Source: Clostridium tagluense (GTDB lineage Bacteria > Bacillota > Clostridia > Clostridiales > Clostridiaceae). Taken from it: a stretch of 64,000 bases of DNA. This document shows positions 54,158-64,000 of the stretch, one piece after another. How positions within the stretch are numbered: position 1 is the first letter of the stretch; each line of letters opens with the position of its first letter. The notes under the pieces were generated by a model that saw nothing but the letters and a program-made list of their open reading frames with translations, did no database searches and was not told where the DNA came from. Where the stretch lies: the NCBI RefSeq assembly GCF_003865095.1, contig NZ_BHYK01000013.1, positions 62,001 to 126,000 of the forward strand, in the 5' to 3' direction. The position numbers and the translations under genes are program-made.

Positions 54158-55105
54158 ATGAGAAATTTGAAAGTGAAACTTATGTCTGTGATTACTATAT
54201 TGTTTATGGTGTTAACACTTATAGGAGGAAGCACTATAAATGTTTTTGCCCAGACTAATTATGATAATACTGTATATAAGCTTATAGGTGGTATAAGTTC
54301 TAATATTACAGTAGATGATTGGGCAGCAATGGATTTAAAGAAAGCAGGAAAGATTGTACCAGCTAGTTATCTTACTAATCTTCAGAATAATCTAATAGTT
54401 GCCAATGGAGTTATGGCTAAACCTACTGATTACGAGAGGACTGTACTTGGAATATTGGGAGCGGGAGGGAATCCTACTAATTTTAGCTCTAAGAATTACA
54501 ACCTTATAGAAAAAGTATATAACAATACAGGAATAGTTTCTCAGGGGATAAATGCTTATGTATATGCTCTTATAGCTTTGGATGCAGCAAATTTTACAGT
54601 GCCTACTAATGCAGTTTGGAACAGACAAAATTTAATACAAGGTATATTAGATAAGCAGAATGATGGTGGATGGGATTATTTTGGAGGAACTGCAGATCCA
54701 GATATGACAGCTATGACACTTTCAGCGTTAGCACCTTACTATAATACAAATACAGATGTAAAAACAGCTGTAGATACTGCAATAAATAGATTATCACAAC
54801 TGCAAACAGCTAAGGGTGGATTCTCATCTTGGGGAACTGAAAATGCAAATAGTGTAGAAATGGTAATAATAGCACTTTACGACAATGGAATAGATCCAAC
54901 TACAGATACTCGTTTTAAAAAAAATAATAAAAATCCTATAGATGCTCTTTTGGGTTATGCACTTAGTAATAATAATGCTTTTGGTTATACAAATAATACT
55001 ACTGCAAATGCAATGGCAACAGAACAAGGACTTAGAGCACTGGCAGCATATAAGCTTTTCAAAGATGGACAAGGTTCAGTGTATAAAAATTTCACAGTAA
55101 ATTAA
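54158..55105 (+). CDS. Secreted alpha/alpha-barrel protein (transcobalamin alpha-domain/terpenoid-cyclase-like)
   Basis: 315 residues. Signal peptide 1-31 (hydrophobic core VITILFMVLTLIGG, cleavage after VFA-Q). The rest is one alpha6/alpha6-type domain with repeated helix pairs: DWAAMDLKKAGKIVP, AYVYALIALDAANFTVP, GGWDYFGGTADPDMTAMTLS, GGFSSWGTENANSVEMVIIA and NAMATEQGLRALAAYKLF. It aligns by eye with the two similar domains of the 2121-residue protein downstream. This fold is shared by terpenoid cyclases and by the cobalamin-binding N-terminal domain of intrinsic factor/transcobalamin. Position after RS6 supports the latter: predicted extracellular corrinoid binder. No wall anchor of its own. 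Confidence 0.8.
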   Translation: MRNLKVKLMSVITILFMVLTLIGGSTINVFAQTNYDNTVYKLIGGISSNITVDDWAAMDLKKAGKIVPASYLTNLQNNLIVANGVMAKPTDYERTVLGILGAGGNPTNFSSKNYNLIEKVYNNTGIVSQGINAYVYALIALDAANFTVPTNAVWNRQNLIQGILDKQNDGGWDYFGGTADPDMTAMTLSALAPYYNTNTDVKTAVDTAINRLSQLQTAKGGFSSWGTENANSVEMVIIALYDNGIDPTTDTRFKKNNKNPIDALLGYALSNNNAFGYTNNTTANAMATEQGLRALAAYKLFKDGQGSVYKNFTVN

Positions 55106-55164
55106 AAAGTTTAAGGTGCTGTTGTACAATTAACTTAACAGTAGTAATTATATAAACATAAAAA

Positions 55165-55392
55165 TCATGAAAGACATCGAGTTAAATTAGACCAGCTAAT
55201 TAAAGTCAACCATAAATTTAAAAAATTAATTGCTTTTTTTATTTGCTCTAAAAAATGGTTTAATCCTTCTACAGTATGATTAATTTTGAAAGGCTTTCTA
55301 AACATACTTCCATAAAGACAAAGGATTGAAGCAAAAGAAAATGCCGAAGCAACATCAATACCAATAACTGTACTGTTTAAACAATTTGGCAT
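55165..55392 (-). pseudogene. IS110-family transposase N-terminal fragment
   Basis: 75 codons: STVIGIDVASAFSFASIL with the first DEDD aspartate, then KINHTVEGLNHFLEQIKKA, as in IS110/IS1111 transposases. The protein stops there, whereas full transposases have about 400 residues. It is a decayed insertion between the two alpha/alpha-barrel genes. Confidence 0.75.
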
Positions 55393-55798
55393 AATTAATA
55401 TCTCCTTTTATTCAAATTGAGGTAGAGTAGAGAGCCCATTTCTATCGGTTAGTTTGCGACATTGTTAGTGACGCAGGTAGTTCCAAAATAGGAAAACCAA
55501 CTAGCTAAAACACAAAATACTCACTGATGGAATGGTACGCTATTTCACGAGTATAGGTATAAAAATACCTCTCAGGAGGTGAACATCTATCTTCTCTATT
55601 CATCAGATATTATAGTATTGTTAAGTTTCCAAATGGAATCTAAGCGATAAAAAACCAATAACAAAGACAAGTATGAAAGTAAGAAATGAATAAAAATAGA
55701 ATGGACATTAACAAAGATTAGTATAGAAATTATTCGTTATATTTATGAGTGGTTTCTTATCAAACTTATAACTAGATTATACAAGGAGGTATGTAAGT
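55393..55798. mobile_element. Non-coding remainder of the IS110-like insertion and giant-gene leader
   Basis: 55393-55640 looks like the 5' end of the IS110 element on the minus strand (TATCTCC ribosome-binding site region, then an unusual, less A+T-rich stretch). The exact element ends are not visible as inverted repeats, as expected for IS110. 55640-55798 should hold the promoter of the giant gene; AAGGAGG precedes its ATG. Confidence 0.45.
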
Positions 55799-58700
55799 AT
55801 GAAGCTATTTAAGTCAAAAACTATATCAATAAGTATTGTACTATTTATGATTATGAATAGTATAAGTTTTAATAGTATTTCGGTTAAGGCAGACGAAGTA
55901 GTTCCAGTAACAAGTATAAGTGTAAGTCCAGATAATGTTAGTGATGAAAAACAATTAATAGAAGGAAATACCATTCAGTTAAATGCAACGGTATATCCAG
56001 ATAACGCTACTAATAAAAAAGTAACTTGGTCAAGTAGTGTACCAGAGGCGGCTTCAGTAGATGAATCTGGTAAGGTAACGATATTAGGCGGAGAAGCTAT
56101 GTGGGGAGTAACTATAACAGCAACTACAGAAGATGGTGGTAAATTAGGAAAGTGCGTATTACCTTCAATATATGCTAAGACAACTAAAATGACTATTCCA
56201 GATTGTAAAGTTATAGAAGGTGAGTTTATAAATGATATTGGGGTAAATAAAGAGCCTTCTAATGCTGGCTATCCAACTTTATCTAGTAGTGATCCATTGG
56301 TAGCTAGTATAGTTAACGGGGATATCAAAGGAGTGAAAGCTGGAACTGCAACTATAACAGCTACAGCTGATTTTGGTACAAGTAACATTACAGATTCTTT
56401 TGTAGTTACTGTAACCCCTCGAATTTTACCAACGGGAATTATTTTAGATAATACATCAAAATCTATAGCTGCAGGTGAAAAATTTACTTTAATTGCAACT
56501 CAGCAGCCAGACAATGTTACTAATAAAGATGTAACTTGGTCAAGTAGTGATCCATTGGTAGCTCAAGTTAGTTATGGAACTGTTACAGGAGTAAAAGAAG
56601 GAACTGCAATTATAACAGGTAAATGTGTTGAAAATGAGAATGTTACAGCATCTTGTGTTGTTAATGTAACACCAAATATTCCGGTAACTGGAATTGCTTT
56701 GGATAAAGAAGCAGCAACTTTGATTACGTTTGGTAGTATATTGCAGTTAAATGTTATTATTACACCAGACAATGCTACTAATAAAAAAGTAACCTGGTCA
56801 AGTAGTGATTACAATGTAGCTAATGTGAATTCTAAAGGAGTGAACCCAAAGAAACCAGGAGTTGCAACTATAACTGCAACCACAAAAGATGGAAAAAAAA
56901 TAGCAACTTGTATTGTGACAGTTGAGAATACACAGGGAAATGATATAGAAAAACCAGTTATAAAGGTAGAAAATTTAACAGATGGACAAACTGTATCAGA
57001 TTCAAACTTAATATTTAAAGTAGCAGTTACAGATAATGTAGATAAAAATATAACATCCACAGTAAAGGTTAACAATGAGGCTGTAACAGGAACGGATGGA
57101 ACATATAAGGTTACACTAAAGGATGGAGAAAATACAGTAACAATAGAAGCAACAGATGTAGCGGGAAATAAGACAGATTCAATTTATAGAATAATACATA
57201 AAGCACTTCAATCAGAAGACAAAGAAAAACCAATTATAAATGTAGAGAATTTAACTGATGGACAAACTGTAACAGATTCAAACTTAACATTTAAAGTAGC
57301 AGTTACAGATAATGTAGATAAAGATATAGTTCCTACAGTAAAATTAAACAATGAAGTTGTAACAGGAACAGATGGAACATATAAGGTCATATTAAAAGAT
57401 GGAGAAAACACAATAAGAATAGATGTAGCAGATGTAGCAGGAAATATGTCAGATGCATCATATAAAATAATATATAAAAATGCAAATATACGGCCTAAGG
57501 GCTACGTTACAATTTCAGTAGAAAAATTCACATTAGGCCAGGGATATAAAAAAGATCCAGTGAAAGTCCCATTTTATGAAGGGGATAATGTAGCTGAAAT
57601 ATCAACACGTCTCTTAGGGATTGGTAATTACAAAAATACAGGATCTATAAAGAGTAGTTTTTATTTAGCTCATATCAAGGATACGGATACAAGAGAAGTA
57701 AATATTCCTAAGTACATTTCTGATAAAATTGAAGGAGGAATTAAAGGAAGAAAAGACCTAGCATGGCTTGGAGAATTTGATTATACAAGTATGTCAGGAT
57801 GGATGTATGCTGTAAACAATAAATTTGCTAATGTAGGATGTTCCGACTATATACCAAATGATGGAGATGTTATTAGATGGCAATTTACTGTTTGGGGTTA
57901 TGGCGTTGACCTTGGAGGTGGCTGGGATACAAGCTATATTACTCCTGCCAAGAAGGATGCTCTAACAGCTAAAATAGCAGAAATAAACGGTGATCCAGAT
58001 AAAGAGAATATTATTTCTAAAACTGTCGTAAAAAATGCCTATAACTATGCTTATGGAGTCCTTCAAAACATGGAAAGTACTCAGAAAAGTGTGGATCAAG
58101 CACTGCAACGGCTTAATAATGTGTTAGAAGGTAAGGAAGAAAAAGATACAGAAAAACCAGTTATAAATATAGAGAACTTAACAGATGGACAAACAGTAAC
58201 AGATTCAAACTTAACATTTAAAGTAGCGGTTACGGATAATGTAGATAAAAATATAGTTCCTACAGTAAAATTAAACAATGAAGTTGTAACAGGCGCAGAT
58301 GGAACATATAAAGTTACATTAAAAAATGGAGAAAACACAATAACAATAGGAGCTGTAGATGCAGCAGGAAATAAGTGTGACAAGAAATACAAGCTTATAT
58401 ATAATAGAAGCACCGCGAATTCTTACAAAACTCAATTGGATAAAAATCTTGCTTTCATTTTAAAAAACGTCCAAAATCCTGAAATTGGAACGCTGGGTGG
58501 AGACTGGTCTATTATTTCTTTGGCAAGAGCAAATTACTCTGTACCTGGTAGTTATTATGAAAAATACTATAATAACGTAATCCAAAAATTAAAAGCATGT
58601 AATGGGGTATTACATACTGTAAAATATACAGAGTATTCAAGGGTGAGTTTGGGTTTAACAGCTATTGGTAAGGATGTTTCCAATGTTGGAGGGTATAATC

Positions 58701-61700
58701 AACTTAAAAAACTTGCTGACTTTAAGAGTGTAATTAAGCAAGGCATAAATGGACCTATATTTGCACTTATAGCTCTCGATAGTAAAAGGTATGAAATACC
58801 AAAGATTGAGGCAGAAGTACAAACTACAAGGGATATGCTTATTAACTATATATTAGATAAAGAAATTAACAAGGACAAAGAGAATACTGGTGGATGGGCT
58901 CTTTCTGGAAGTAAGGCAGATGTAGATATAACTGCAATGGCAATTCAAGCACTTACACCATATTATAAAACAAATAATAATGTGAAAATGGCAGTAGATA
59001 GAGCGATTAACTGGTTATCAAATAATCAGTCAATTAGTGGAGGATATGTAGCGTGGGGTTCAGAAAGCTCCGAAAGTATTGCTCAAGTTGTAATAGCTTT
59101 ATCAGGATTAGGTATAGATTCTGCTAAAGATGCACGTTTTATAAAAAATGGGAATTCACTTATTGATGAACTACTTTCCTATGCTGTACATGAGGGTGGT
59201 TTTAAGCATATAAAAACAGGTGGTACAGATGCTATGGCTACTGACCAAGGTACTCTTGCCCTCGTTGCTTATAATAGATTTGTAAATGAAAAAAAATCTC
59301 TTTATAATATGAGCGATGTAGAAGTTGTAACACTAAAAGATACAGAAAAGCCAATTATAAAGGTAGAAAATTTAACAGATGGACAAACTGTAACAGATTC
59401 AAACTTAATATTTAAAGTAGCAGTTACAGACAATGTAGATAAAAATATAGTTTCTACAATAAAGGTTAACAGTAAAGTTGTAACAGGAACAGATGGAACA
59501 TATAAAGTTACATTAAAAAATGGAGAAAACACAATAACAATAGAAGCAACAGATGCAGCAGGAAATAAGACAGATGCATCATATAAAATAATCTATGAAA
59601 TAGCAAAAATGTCATTACCAAGTGGAGATAAACCAGAAATTAAAGTTACTGGTGATAAAGAAATTAAAATACTAATAACAGCAGAAGATAGTAATAAAGA
59701 ATTGAAAATAGAAATTCCAAATGACAGGAATGCAAAAATTTTCATTGAATTCCTATCTAAAGTTGGACTTCCTAAAATTGAAACTGCAAAAGGTATTGTA
59801 TCAGCAGTAATTCCAAAAGGTACAAAGATTACAAGTGGTGATTCATCAGCAATTGAACTGATTACTACAAAGGATAAAACAGTAATAGATAAAATGAATT
59901 CTGGTATTGCTACTAAGGGTAAAAAGCTTGATATAATAGAACAATTTTTCTCAATGGGTGGAAGTTCAAGGGTAGAATTCAGTGAGTTTATAACTTTAAC
60001 CTTTAAAGGAATGAAAGAAAAGGACGCTGCTTATATACAAAATGGCGATGTCCACAATATTGTGAAATATACAAATGATTCAAAAGGACTAAGGAGTGGC
60101 AAAAGTGAGTATGCGTATGACAATGGAAATGATTTAATAGTAAAAACTAAACATTTTACAGATTTTATGGTTTATACAACAAGTAATATAACACCAGTAA
60201 TACCAGTAACACCAGTAGTTCCAACTCAAAAAAAATATAGTACTCTATCTGTTGATAAATTAACTATCAATGAAGGGTATACAATTAATTCTAGTAATAT
60301 AGAACTTGAATATGGTGATACAGCATGGACAGTGTTAAAAAGAGAACTTGATAAACGTGGTCTAAAATACGAGTTTGAGTGGACTGAAAAGTATGGTAGT
60401 GTTTATGTACAGTCTATTGATGGTGATGGAGAATTTGATCATGGTAGCGGTAGTGGATGGATGTATAACGTAAATGGAACTTATCCTAACTTTGGTGCTA
60501 GCAAGTATATTCTAAAAAATAGAGACGTACTTCAATGGCGCTACACAACCAATTTGGGTGAAGATTTAGGACAAGACCTTAGTCAGTGGGCAATCCCGGT
60601 TACACCGGTTACACCGGTTAAACCTATTACACCGGTTACTCCAGTTACTCCAGTTACTCCGGTTACTCCGGTTACACCAGTTACACCAGTTACACCTATT
60701 AATCCTAGCACAGGAGAGAGTCCAATAAAAGGATATTGTTATAAAGACCAAAAGGATATTTCAAATGATACGCTACAAAAAGTTCTAGAGGCAACTGAAA
60801 AAGGTCTTATAAGTCCACAGAATGGGAGCTTCAATCCTAAAATAGATATTACAATGGATGATTTTGCAAAACTATTAGTTAAAGCATTGAATCTTGACGA
60901 TATGGAGTATAGATTTATTTGTTCAGGCAACAAATATATTGATACTGTATGTAATTCAGGAATTATGAAATTTATAGGAGGGAAGTATAAACCTAATTGC
61001 GGTATTACGCAAGAAGAAATGGTCTCTATTATCGCTAGAGCACTTTCTGTTAATAATGTTGCGACAGATGAAAAAATAAGTAACATTGAAATTGTGTCTA
61101 AATATTATAGGGCTGATGTTGAAGCAATGTTTGCTCTTGGGTTAATACCAATGAATAATAATATATTTGAGCCAAAGACATATGTTACAAGAGAATTTGC
61201 TGTTGATGCTGTTATGAGGGCATATGAATATAAAAATGGTAATAAATCTACTAATACAGAAGTCAAAAAATATATAGATGAAACAGCAATTTTGATGCAG
61301 AAAAACATAACAAATCCAGTTGTAGCTTCAGTTGGTGGAGAATGGACTGTTTTATCACTTGCACGTTCTGGTGTGTCAGTGCCAGATAGTTATTACAGTA
61401 AATATTATGTTAATGTAGAGAATAAATTGAAAGAGAAAAATGGAAAACTTCATAATGTAAAATATACGGAATATGACAGAGTTATACTTGCTTTATCATC
61501 AATTGGTAAAAAGGTTGATAATGTTGCTAAGTATAATCTTTTAAAACCACTTGCTGATTTTGATACTGTAATAAAGCAAGGACTGAATGGGCCTATTTGG
61601 GCACTGATTGCACTTGATTCTTGCAATTATGAGATTCCTGTAGATAAGTCCATTACTAATCAAAGTACAAGAGAAAAGTTTATAAATTACATTTTGGGCA

Positions 61701-62164
61701 AGGAATTACCAGGTGGTGGATGGTCACTTACGTCAGAGGTGCCTTCAGATACAGATATTACAGCAATGGCTCTGATAGCATTGTCAAAATATCAAGACAA
61801 TGAAAAGGTAAAAGCTGCTACTGACCGTGCATTATCATATTTATCAAAAACACAGGATAAGGATGGTAAATATAAATCGTCTTGGGGTGATGAGAACAGT
61901 AGTGAAAGTATTGCACAAGTAATAGTAGCACTAACTTCACTTAATATTGATCCTAAAAAAGATGAAAGATTTATAAAAAATGGTAACGATACAATTAGCG
62001 CTTTGCTTACTTTTTATGTTAAAGACGGAGGGTTTAAACATATTTCAAGTGCAGATCTGGACGGGATGGCTACAGACCAAGGTATGTATGCCCTTATAGC
62101 ATATAATAGATTTGTAAATGGGCAAAGACATCTTTTTGATATGACAGATGTAGAAAAGAAATAA
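55799..62164 (+). CDS. Giant S-layer-type surface protein with Ig, DUF4430 and alpha/alpha-barrel domains
   Basis: 2121 residues. Order: signal peptide (1-31, cleavage after VKA); four Big_2-like domains (about 35-381, with VTWSSS and GTATITAT); Ig-like repeats 1-2 (382-562); DUF4430-1 (567-710, [15 protein letters not shown]); helical spacer; Ig-like 3 (781-871); alpha/alpha barrel 1 (872-1178, [17 protein letters not shown]); Ig-like 4 (1181-1268); a beta-rich region (1280-1470); DUF4430-2 (1478-1600, [16 protein letters not shown]); a VTP-repeat linker (1601-1636); SLH-like units (about 1645-1815, ending [16 protein letters not shown]); alpha/alpha barrel 2 (1824-2121). The barrel plus DUF4430 pair is the intrinsic factor/transcobalamin architecture. 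SLH segments imply attachment to wall polymers. Inferred role: surface capture of cobalamin. Start ATG follows AAGGAGG. Confidence 0.85.
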   Translation: MKLFKSKTISISIVLFMIMNSISFNSISVKADEVVPVTSISVSPDNVSDEKQLIEGNTIQLNATVYPDNATNKKVTWSSSVPEAASVDESGKVTILGGEAMWGVTITATTEDGGKLGKCVLPSIYAKTTKMTIPDCKVIEGEFINDIGVNKEPSNAGYPTLSSSDPLVASIVNGDIKGVKAGTATITATADFGTSNITDSFVVTVTPRILPTGIILDNTSKSIAAGEKFTLIATQQPDNVTNKDVTWSSSDPLVAQVSYGTVTGVKEGTAIITGKCVENENVTASCVVNVTPNIPVTGIALDKEAATLITFGSILQLNVIITPDNATNKKVTWSSSDYNVANVNSKGVNPKKPGVATITATTKDGKKIATCIVTVENTQGNDIEKPVIKVENLTDGQTVSDSNLIFKVAVTDNVDKNITSTVKVNNEAVTGTDGTYKVTLKDGENTVTIEATDVAGNKTDSIYRIIHKALQSEDKEKPIINVENLTDGQTVTDSNLTFKVAVTDNVDKDIVPTVKLNNEVVTGTDGTYKVILKDGENTIRIDVADVAGNMSDASYKIIYKNANIRPKGYVTISVEKFTLGQGYKKDPVKVPFYEGDNVAEISTRLLGIGNYKNTGSIKSSFYLAHIKDTDTREVNIPKYISDKIEGGIKGRKDLAWLGEFDYTSMSGWMYAVNNKFANVGCSDYIPNDGDVIRWQFTVWGYGVDLGGGWDTSYITPAKKDALTAKIAEINGDPDKENIISKTVVKNAYNYAYGVLQNMESTQKSVDQALQRLNNVLEGKEEKDTEKPVINIENLTDGQTVTDSNLTFKVAVTDNVDKNIVPTVKLNNEVVTGADGTYKVTLKNGENTITIGAVDAAGNKCDKKYKLIYNRSTANSYKTQLDKNLAFILKNVQNPEIGTLGGDWSIISLARANYSVPGSYYEKYYNNVIQKLKACNGVLHTVKYTEYSRVSLGLTAIGKDVSNVGGYNQLKKLADFKSVIKQGINGPIFALIALDSKRYEIPKIEAEVQTTRDMLINYILDKEINKDKENTGGWALSGSKADVDITAMAIQALTPYYKTNNNVKMAVDRAINWLSNNQSISGGYVAWGSESSESIAQVVIALSGLGIDSAKDARFIKNGNSLIDELLSYAVHEGGFKHIKTGGTDAMATDQGTLALVAYNRFVNEKKSLYNMSDVEVVTLKDTEKPIIKVENLTDGQTVTDSNLIFKVAVTDNVDKNIVSTIKVNSKVVTGTDGTYKVTLKNGENTITIEATDAAGNKTDASYKIIYEIAKMSLPSGDKPEIKVTGDKEIKILITAEDSNKELKIEIPNDRNAKIFIEFLSKVGLPKIETAKGIVSAVIPKGTKITSGDSSAIELITTKDKTVIDKMNSGIATKGKKLDIIEQFFSMGGSSRVEFSEFITLTFKGMKEKDAAYIQNGDVHNIVKYTNDSKGLRSGKSEYAYDNGNDLIVKTKHFTDFMVYTTSNITPVIPVTPVVPTQKKYSTLSVDKLTINEGYTINSSNIELEYGDTAWTVLKRELDKRGLKYEFEWTEKYGSVYVQSIDGDGEFDHGSGSGWMYNVNGTYPNFGASKYILKNRDVLQWRYTTNLGEDLGQDLSQWAIPVTPVTPVKPITPVTPVTPVTPVTPVTPVTPVTPINPSTGESPIKGYCYKDQKDISNDTLQKVLEATEKGLISPQNGSFNPKIDITMDDFAKLLVKALNLDDMEYRFICSGNKYIDTVCNSGIMKFIGGKYKPNCGITQEEMVSIIARALSVNNVATDEKISNIEIVSKYYRADVEAMFALGLIPMNNNIFEPKTYVTREFAVDAVMRAYEYKNGNKSTNTEVKKYIDETAILMQKNITNPVVASVGGEWTVLSLARSGVSVPDSYYSKYYVNVENKLKEKNGKLHNVKYTEYDRVILALSSIGKKVDNVAKYNLLKPLADFDTVIKQGLNGPIWALIALDSCNYEIPVDKSITNQSTREKFINYILGKELPGGGWSLTSEVPSDTDITAMALIALSKYQDNEKVKAATDRALSYLSKTQDKDGKYKSSWGDENSSESIAQVIVALTSLNIDPKKDERFIKNGNDTISALLTFYVKDGGFKHISSADLDGMATDQGMYALIAYNRFVNGQRHLFDMTDVEKK
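56942..59603 (+). repeat. Four near-identical Ig-like domain repeats inside the giant gene
   Basis: About 260-bp units at 56942, 57223, 58144 and 59338, each encoding [20 protein letters not shown], [15 protein letters not shown] and [18 protein letters not shown] identity between copies is high, which implies recent duplication or gene conversion. The units separate the functional domains like spacers. Confidence 0.9.
60599..60706 (+). repeat. Twelve 9-bp repeats encoding a V/I-T-P linker
   Basis: Tandem units GTTACACCG/GTTACTCCA encode (V/I)(T/K/N)P twelve times, a rigid proline-rich linker between DUF4430-2 and the SLH-like region. Prone to slippage, so the length probably varies between strains. 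Confidence 0.95.
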
Positions 62165-62174
62165 TTTGAAAACT

Positions 62175-62208
62175 AAGCAAGGATATAGTTTTTTCCTTGC
62201 TTATTTTT
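62175..62208 (+). terminator. Terminator between giant gene and DUF4430 gene
   Basis: AAGCAAGGA / TCCTTGCTT stem followed by ATTTTT, ending just before the next ribosome-binding site. It would give partial read-through, setting more surface protein than transporter. Confidence 0.75.
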
Positions 62209-62225
62209 AAGATAGGAGAATGAAA

Positions 62226-63089
62226 ATGAAGAATAGAAGATGGGTGGTTGCCGTAATTATAATGACTATAGTAGCTGTTGCATTTTTTTATAATGTAAAT
62301 AACACTGTAAAGCCATTAGAAGATAGTAAAACAACAAGCAAAGAAAATATCAAAAATGATATAGCATTAACAAAAGATTATAAAAAGCAGGAAAATAAGA
62401 AAAAGAGTGTTTTAATAGAGTTACAAAAAAAGAAAGCTGAGAAGGAAAAGAGTAAAAAAAAGGATATAGCAATTAATGAAATAGTAGAAAGTAAAAAGAA
62501 GGATAAAATTAAAACAAATAAAGAAGTAAATAAAATAACAGAAAATCAAAAAAAAGTTAAAATAAATAGTAATAAAGGTAAAAAAGATAAATTTCTTACT
62601 GATCCAACTCCAATAGGTAAGCCCAAACCTGTTGAACCGGAAAATGTAACTATAAATTCTAATGAAAAATATACTTGTACACTGTCGGTAACATGCGCAA
62701 GTATATTAAACAATATGAGTAAATTCAACAAGGATAAACTAGAAGTGCTTCCTAAGAATGGCATGATTTATAAAACTCAAGCGGTAAGCTTTAGCAAGGG
62801 AGAAGCAGTTTTTGATGTACTTCTTCGGGAAATGAAAAAAAATAAAATACATATGGAATTTGAAATGACGCCAATATATAATAGTAACTATATTGAAGGT
62901 ATAAATAATTTATATGAATTTGATTGTGGAGAACTTAGTGGTTGGATGTATAAGGTTAATGGATGGTATCCGAATTATGGATGTAGTCGATACGTGTTAA
63001 AAAAAGGTGATGTAATTGAATGGGTATATACTTGTGATCTAGGACGAGACATTGGAGGAGATACTGTATTTGAGGGGGAAGAACGATGA
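62226..63089 (+). CDS. Membrane-anchored DUF4430 protein
   Basis: 287 residues. An N-terminal transmembrane helix (about 6-23, VVAVIIMTIVAVAFFY) is followed by a long Lys-rich, coiled-coil-like linker (30-125) and one DUF4430 domain (about 155-285: SGWMYKVNGWYPNYG, YVLKKGDVIEWVYTCD). No lipobox is seen, so it is a type II anchor with the domain outside. ATG 62226 is chosen because AGGAG is seven bases upstream; ATG 62220 would be one base away. It overlaps the EcfT gene by four bases. Inferred role: receive corrinoid from the surface protein and present it to the ECF transporter. Confidence 0.8.
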   Translation: MKNRRWVVAVIIMTIVAVAFFYNVNNTVKPLEDSKTTSKENIKNDIALTKDYKKQENKKKSVLIELQKKKAEKEKSKKKDIAINEIVESKKKDKIKTNKEVNKITENQKKVKINSNKGKKDKFLTDPTPIGKPKPVEPENVTINSNEKYTCTLSVTCASILNNMSKFNKDKLEVLPKNGMIYKTQAVSFSKGEAVFDVLLREMKKNKIHMEFEMTPIYNSNYIEGINNLYEFDCGELSGWMYKVNGWYPNYGCSRYVLKKGDVIEWVYTCDLGRDIGGDTVFEGEER

Positions 63090-63976
63090 CAGACAGTTTT
63101 TCAACTTTTCATCCAGTTATTAATTTTAGCTATTTTACAGCTGTATTGTTATTCAGTATGTTTTTTATACATCCAATATTTCTTGGAATAGCTTTGACTT
63201 GTTCTTTTACATATTCAATTATGTTAAAGGGAAAAAGTGCATTGAAATTTAATTTGCTTTATATGCTACCATTGCTGGTATTTATGGCAATAATTAATCC
63301 AGCATTTAATCATGAAGGTGTTACAATTATATTCTATCTTAAAAATGGGAATCCCATTACGCTGGAATCAATACTTTACGGAGTAATGTCAGCGGGCATG
63401 TTTATTTCTGTAATTTTATGGTTTTCTTGTTATAACGTTGTTATGACTTCTGATAAATTCATATATATCTTTGGTAAAATAATACCCGCGCTATCTTTAA
63501 TTTTTTCAATGGTACTGCGGTTTGTTCCAAGATATAAACAGCAAATAAAGATTATTTCAAATGGTCAAAAATGTATAGGACGGGATATATCCCAGGGCAA
63601 TATAATCAAAAGGGCTAAAAATGGAATTAAAATTTTATCAATTATGACTACTTGGGCATTGGAAAATGCTATTGAAACAGCAGATTCTATGAAGTCAAGA
63701 GGGTATGGATTAACAAAACGTAGCAGTTTCTCTATATTTCATTTTGATGATAGGGACAAAATAACATTAACAGTACTTTCTAGTTTAATTATTTATATAT
63801 TTATTGGTATGGTAATGGGACAGAATACAATGCGTTTTTTTCCTTCAATGAAGATTAAAAACATTACTTTTTTTAGTATTACTATCTATATAAGTTATTT
63901 TATTTTGTGTATCTTACCAGTTAGCATAAACATTGCGGAGGTAATTAAATGGAAACATATAAGATCAAGAATTTGA
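63086..63976 (+). CDS. ecfT: ECF transporter T component
   Basis: 296 residues, helices at about 15-45, 55-75, 90-120 and 225-285. It carries the cytoplasmic coupling motif ADSMKSRGYG, the S-x-R-G box that contacts the ECF ATPases. It is the membrane scaffold of an energy-coupling-factor importer, distinct from the CbiQ at 47290 (no His-rich insert, different sequence). GAGGGGGAAG precedes ATG 63086; the 3' end overlaps the next gene. The cognate S component is not in the window. Confidence 0.88.
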   Translation: MTDSFSTFHPVINFSYFTAVLLFSMFFIHPIFLGIALTCSFTYSIMLKGKSALKFNLLYMLPLLVFMAIINPAFNHEGVTIIFYLKNGNPITLESILYGVMSAGMFISVILWFSCYNVVMTSDKFIYIFGKIIPALSLIFSMVLRFVPRYKQQIKIISNGQKCIGRDISQGNIIKRAKNGIKILSIMTTWALENAIETADSMKSRGYGLTKRSSFSIFHFDDRDKITLTVLSSLIIYIFIGMVMGQNTMRFFPSMKIKNITFFSITIYISYFILCILPVSINIAEVIKWKHIRSRI

Positions 63977-64000
63977 GTTTTACATACCCTCAAAAGGATA
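63949..64000 (+). CDS. ECF transporter ATPase, 3'-truncated by window edge
   Basis: Only 17 codons are visible: METYKIKNLSFTYPQKD, the usual opening of an EcfA/CbiO ATPase. GGAGG lies seven bases before ATG 63949, inside the ecfT 3' end (28-base overlap). It continues beyond the window. Confidence 0.8.
   Translation, partial: METYKIKNLSFTYPQKD

Noticed and set aside
57208-57411. Minus-strand frames repeated inside the giant gene (also 56809, 58096, 59302)
   Set aside because: They are antisense shadows of the Ig-like repeats; no ribosome-binding sites, and the plus frame is clearly coding.
60599-60706. Regular short direct repeats, considered as CRISPR or VNTR DNA element
   Set aside because: Units are 9 bp without spacers and encode an in-frame VTP linker within a coding gene.
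1-64000. rRNA, tRNA, tmRNA genes
   Set aside because: No T-arm/anticodon or rRNA core sequences recognised by eye; a tRNAscan/Infernal run would be decisive.

Overview
The window reads as a low-G+C, spore-forming Clostridium-type chromosome segment. Evidence: A+T-rich codon use throughout, an alpha/beta SASP, a Spo0E-family phosphatase, abundant GGAGG ribosome-binding sites, and typical Firmicute families (UPF0316, YqeY, YitT, BlaI/M56, OpuC, AspD). No rRNA, tRNA or CRISPR array was seen. The species is not determinable from sequence alone; a psychrotolerant Clostridium is only a guess.

Layout. 1-5.3 kb: a 5'-truncated multidomain cell-wall amidase, a methyltransferase-TPR protein, a stand-alone adenylate kinase with a structured leader, YitT and a GNAT enzyme. 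5.5-10.3 kb: a BlaI repressor with its own operator, an M56 protease fused to a phosphodiester-glycosidase domain, a second such glycosidase and a beta-propeller-like protein. 10.4-23.6 kb: transport and metabolism (TauE/SafE, ABC exporter, IadA, phosphoesterase, CorA, YqeY, SpeE, Csp, AspD, SASP, GreA, MATE). 23.6-26 kb: small accessory genes (UPF0316, YopX-like, Spo0E, OB-fold/ParB-like). 26-45 kb: OpuC-type osmolyte transporter, old yellow enzyme, tocopherol-cyclase-like protein, ECF sigma/anti-sigma operon, EFR1 ferredoxin, diguanylate cyclase, zinc-ribbon membrane protein, YbaN, PAS histidine kinase, glutamate decarboxylase, and a coupled MATE-GNAT pair.

45.5-64 kb is the striking part: a B12/cobalt island with six cobalamin riboswitches in about 8.2 kb. 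They precede, in order, the corrinoid adenosyltransferase; nothing (an orphan riboswitch, placed directly before the third); a CbiQ-CbiO-CbiM-CbiN cobalt ECF transporter; three micro-proteins, one a Fis-type HTH; a YitT protein with a sensor-less sigma54-type AAA+ activator; and a secreted alpha/alpha-barrel protein. Next comes a 2121-residue surface protein carrying Ig-like domains, two DUF4430 (transcobalamin C-terminal-like) domains, two alpha/alpha-barrel domains and SLH-like segments. After it lie a membrane-anchored DUF4430 protein, an ECF T-component and the start of an ECF ATPase.

The alpha/alpha barrel plus DUF4430 pairing is the architecture of animal intrinsic factor and transcobalamin. 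I infer a Gram-positive B12-capture system: a wall-attached binder passes corrinoid to an anchored DUF4430 protein and then to an ECF transporter, repressed by B12 at the RNA level. Also notable are two genes whose conserved N-termini seem to start at AUA or AUU, and two structured RNAs I could not assign to a family.
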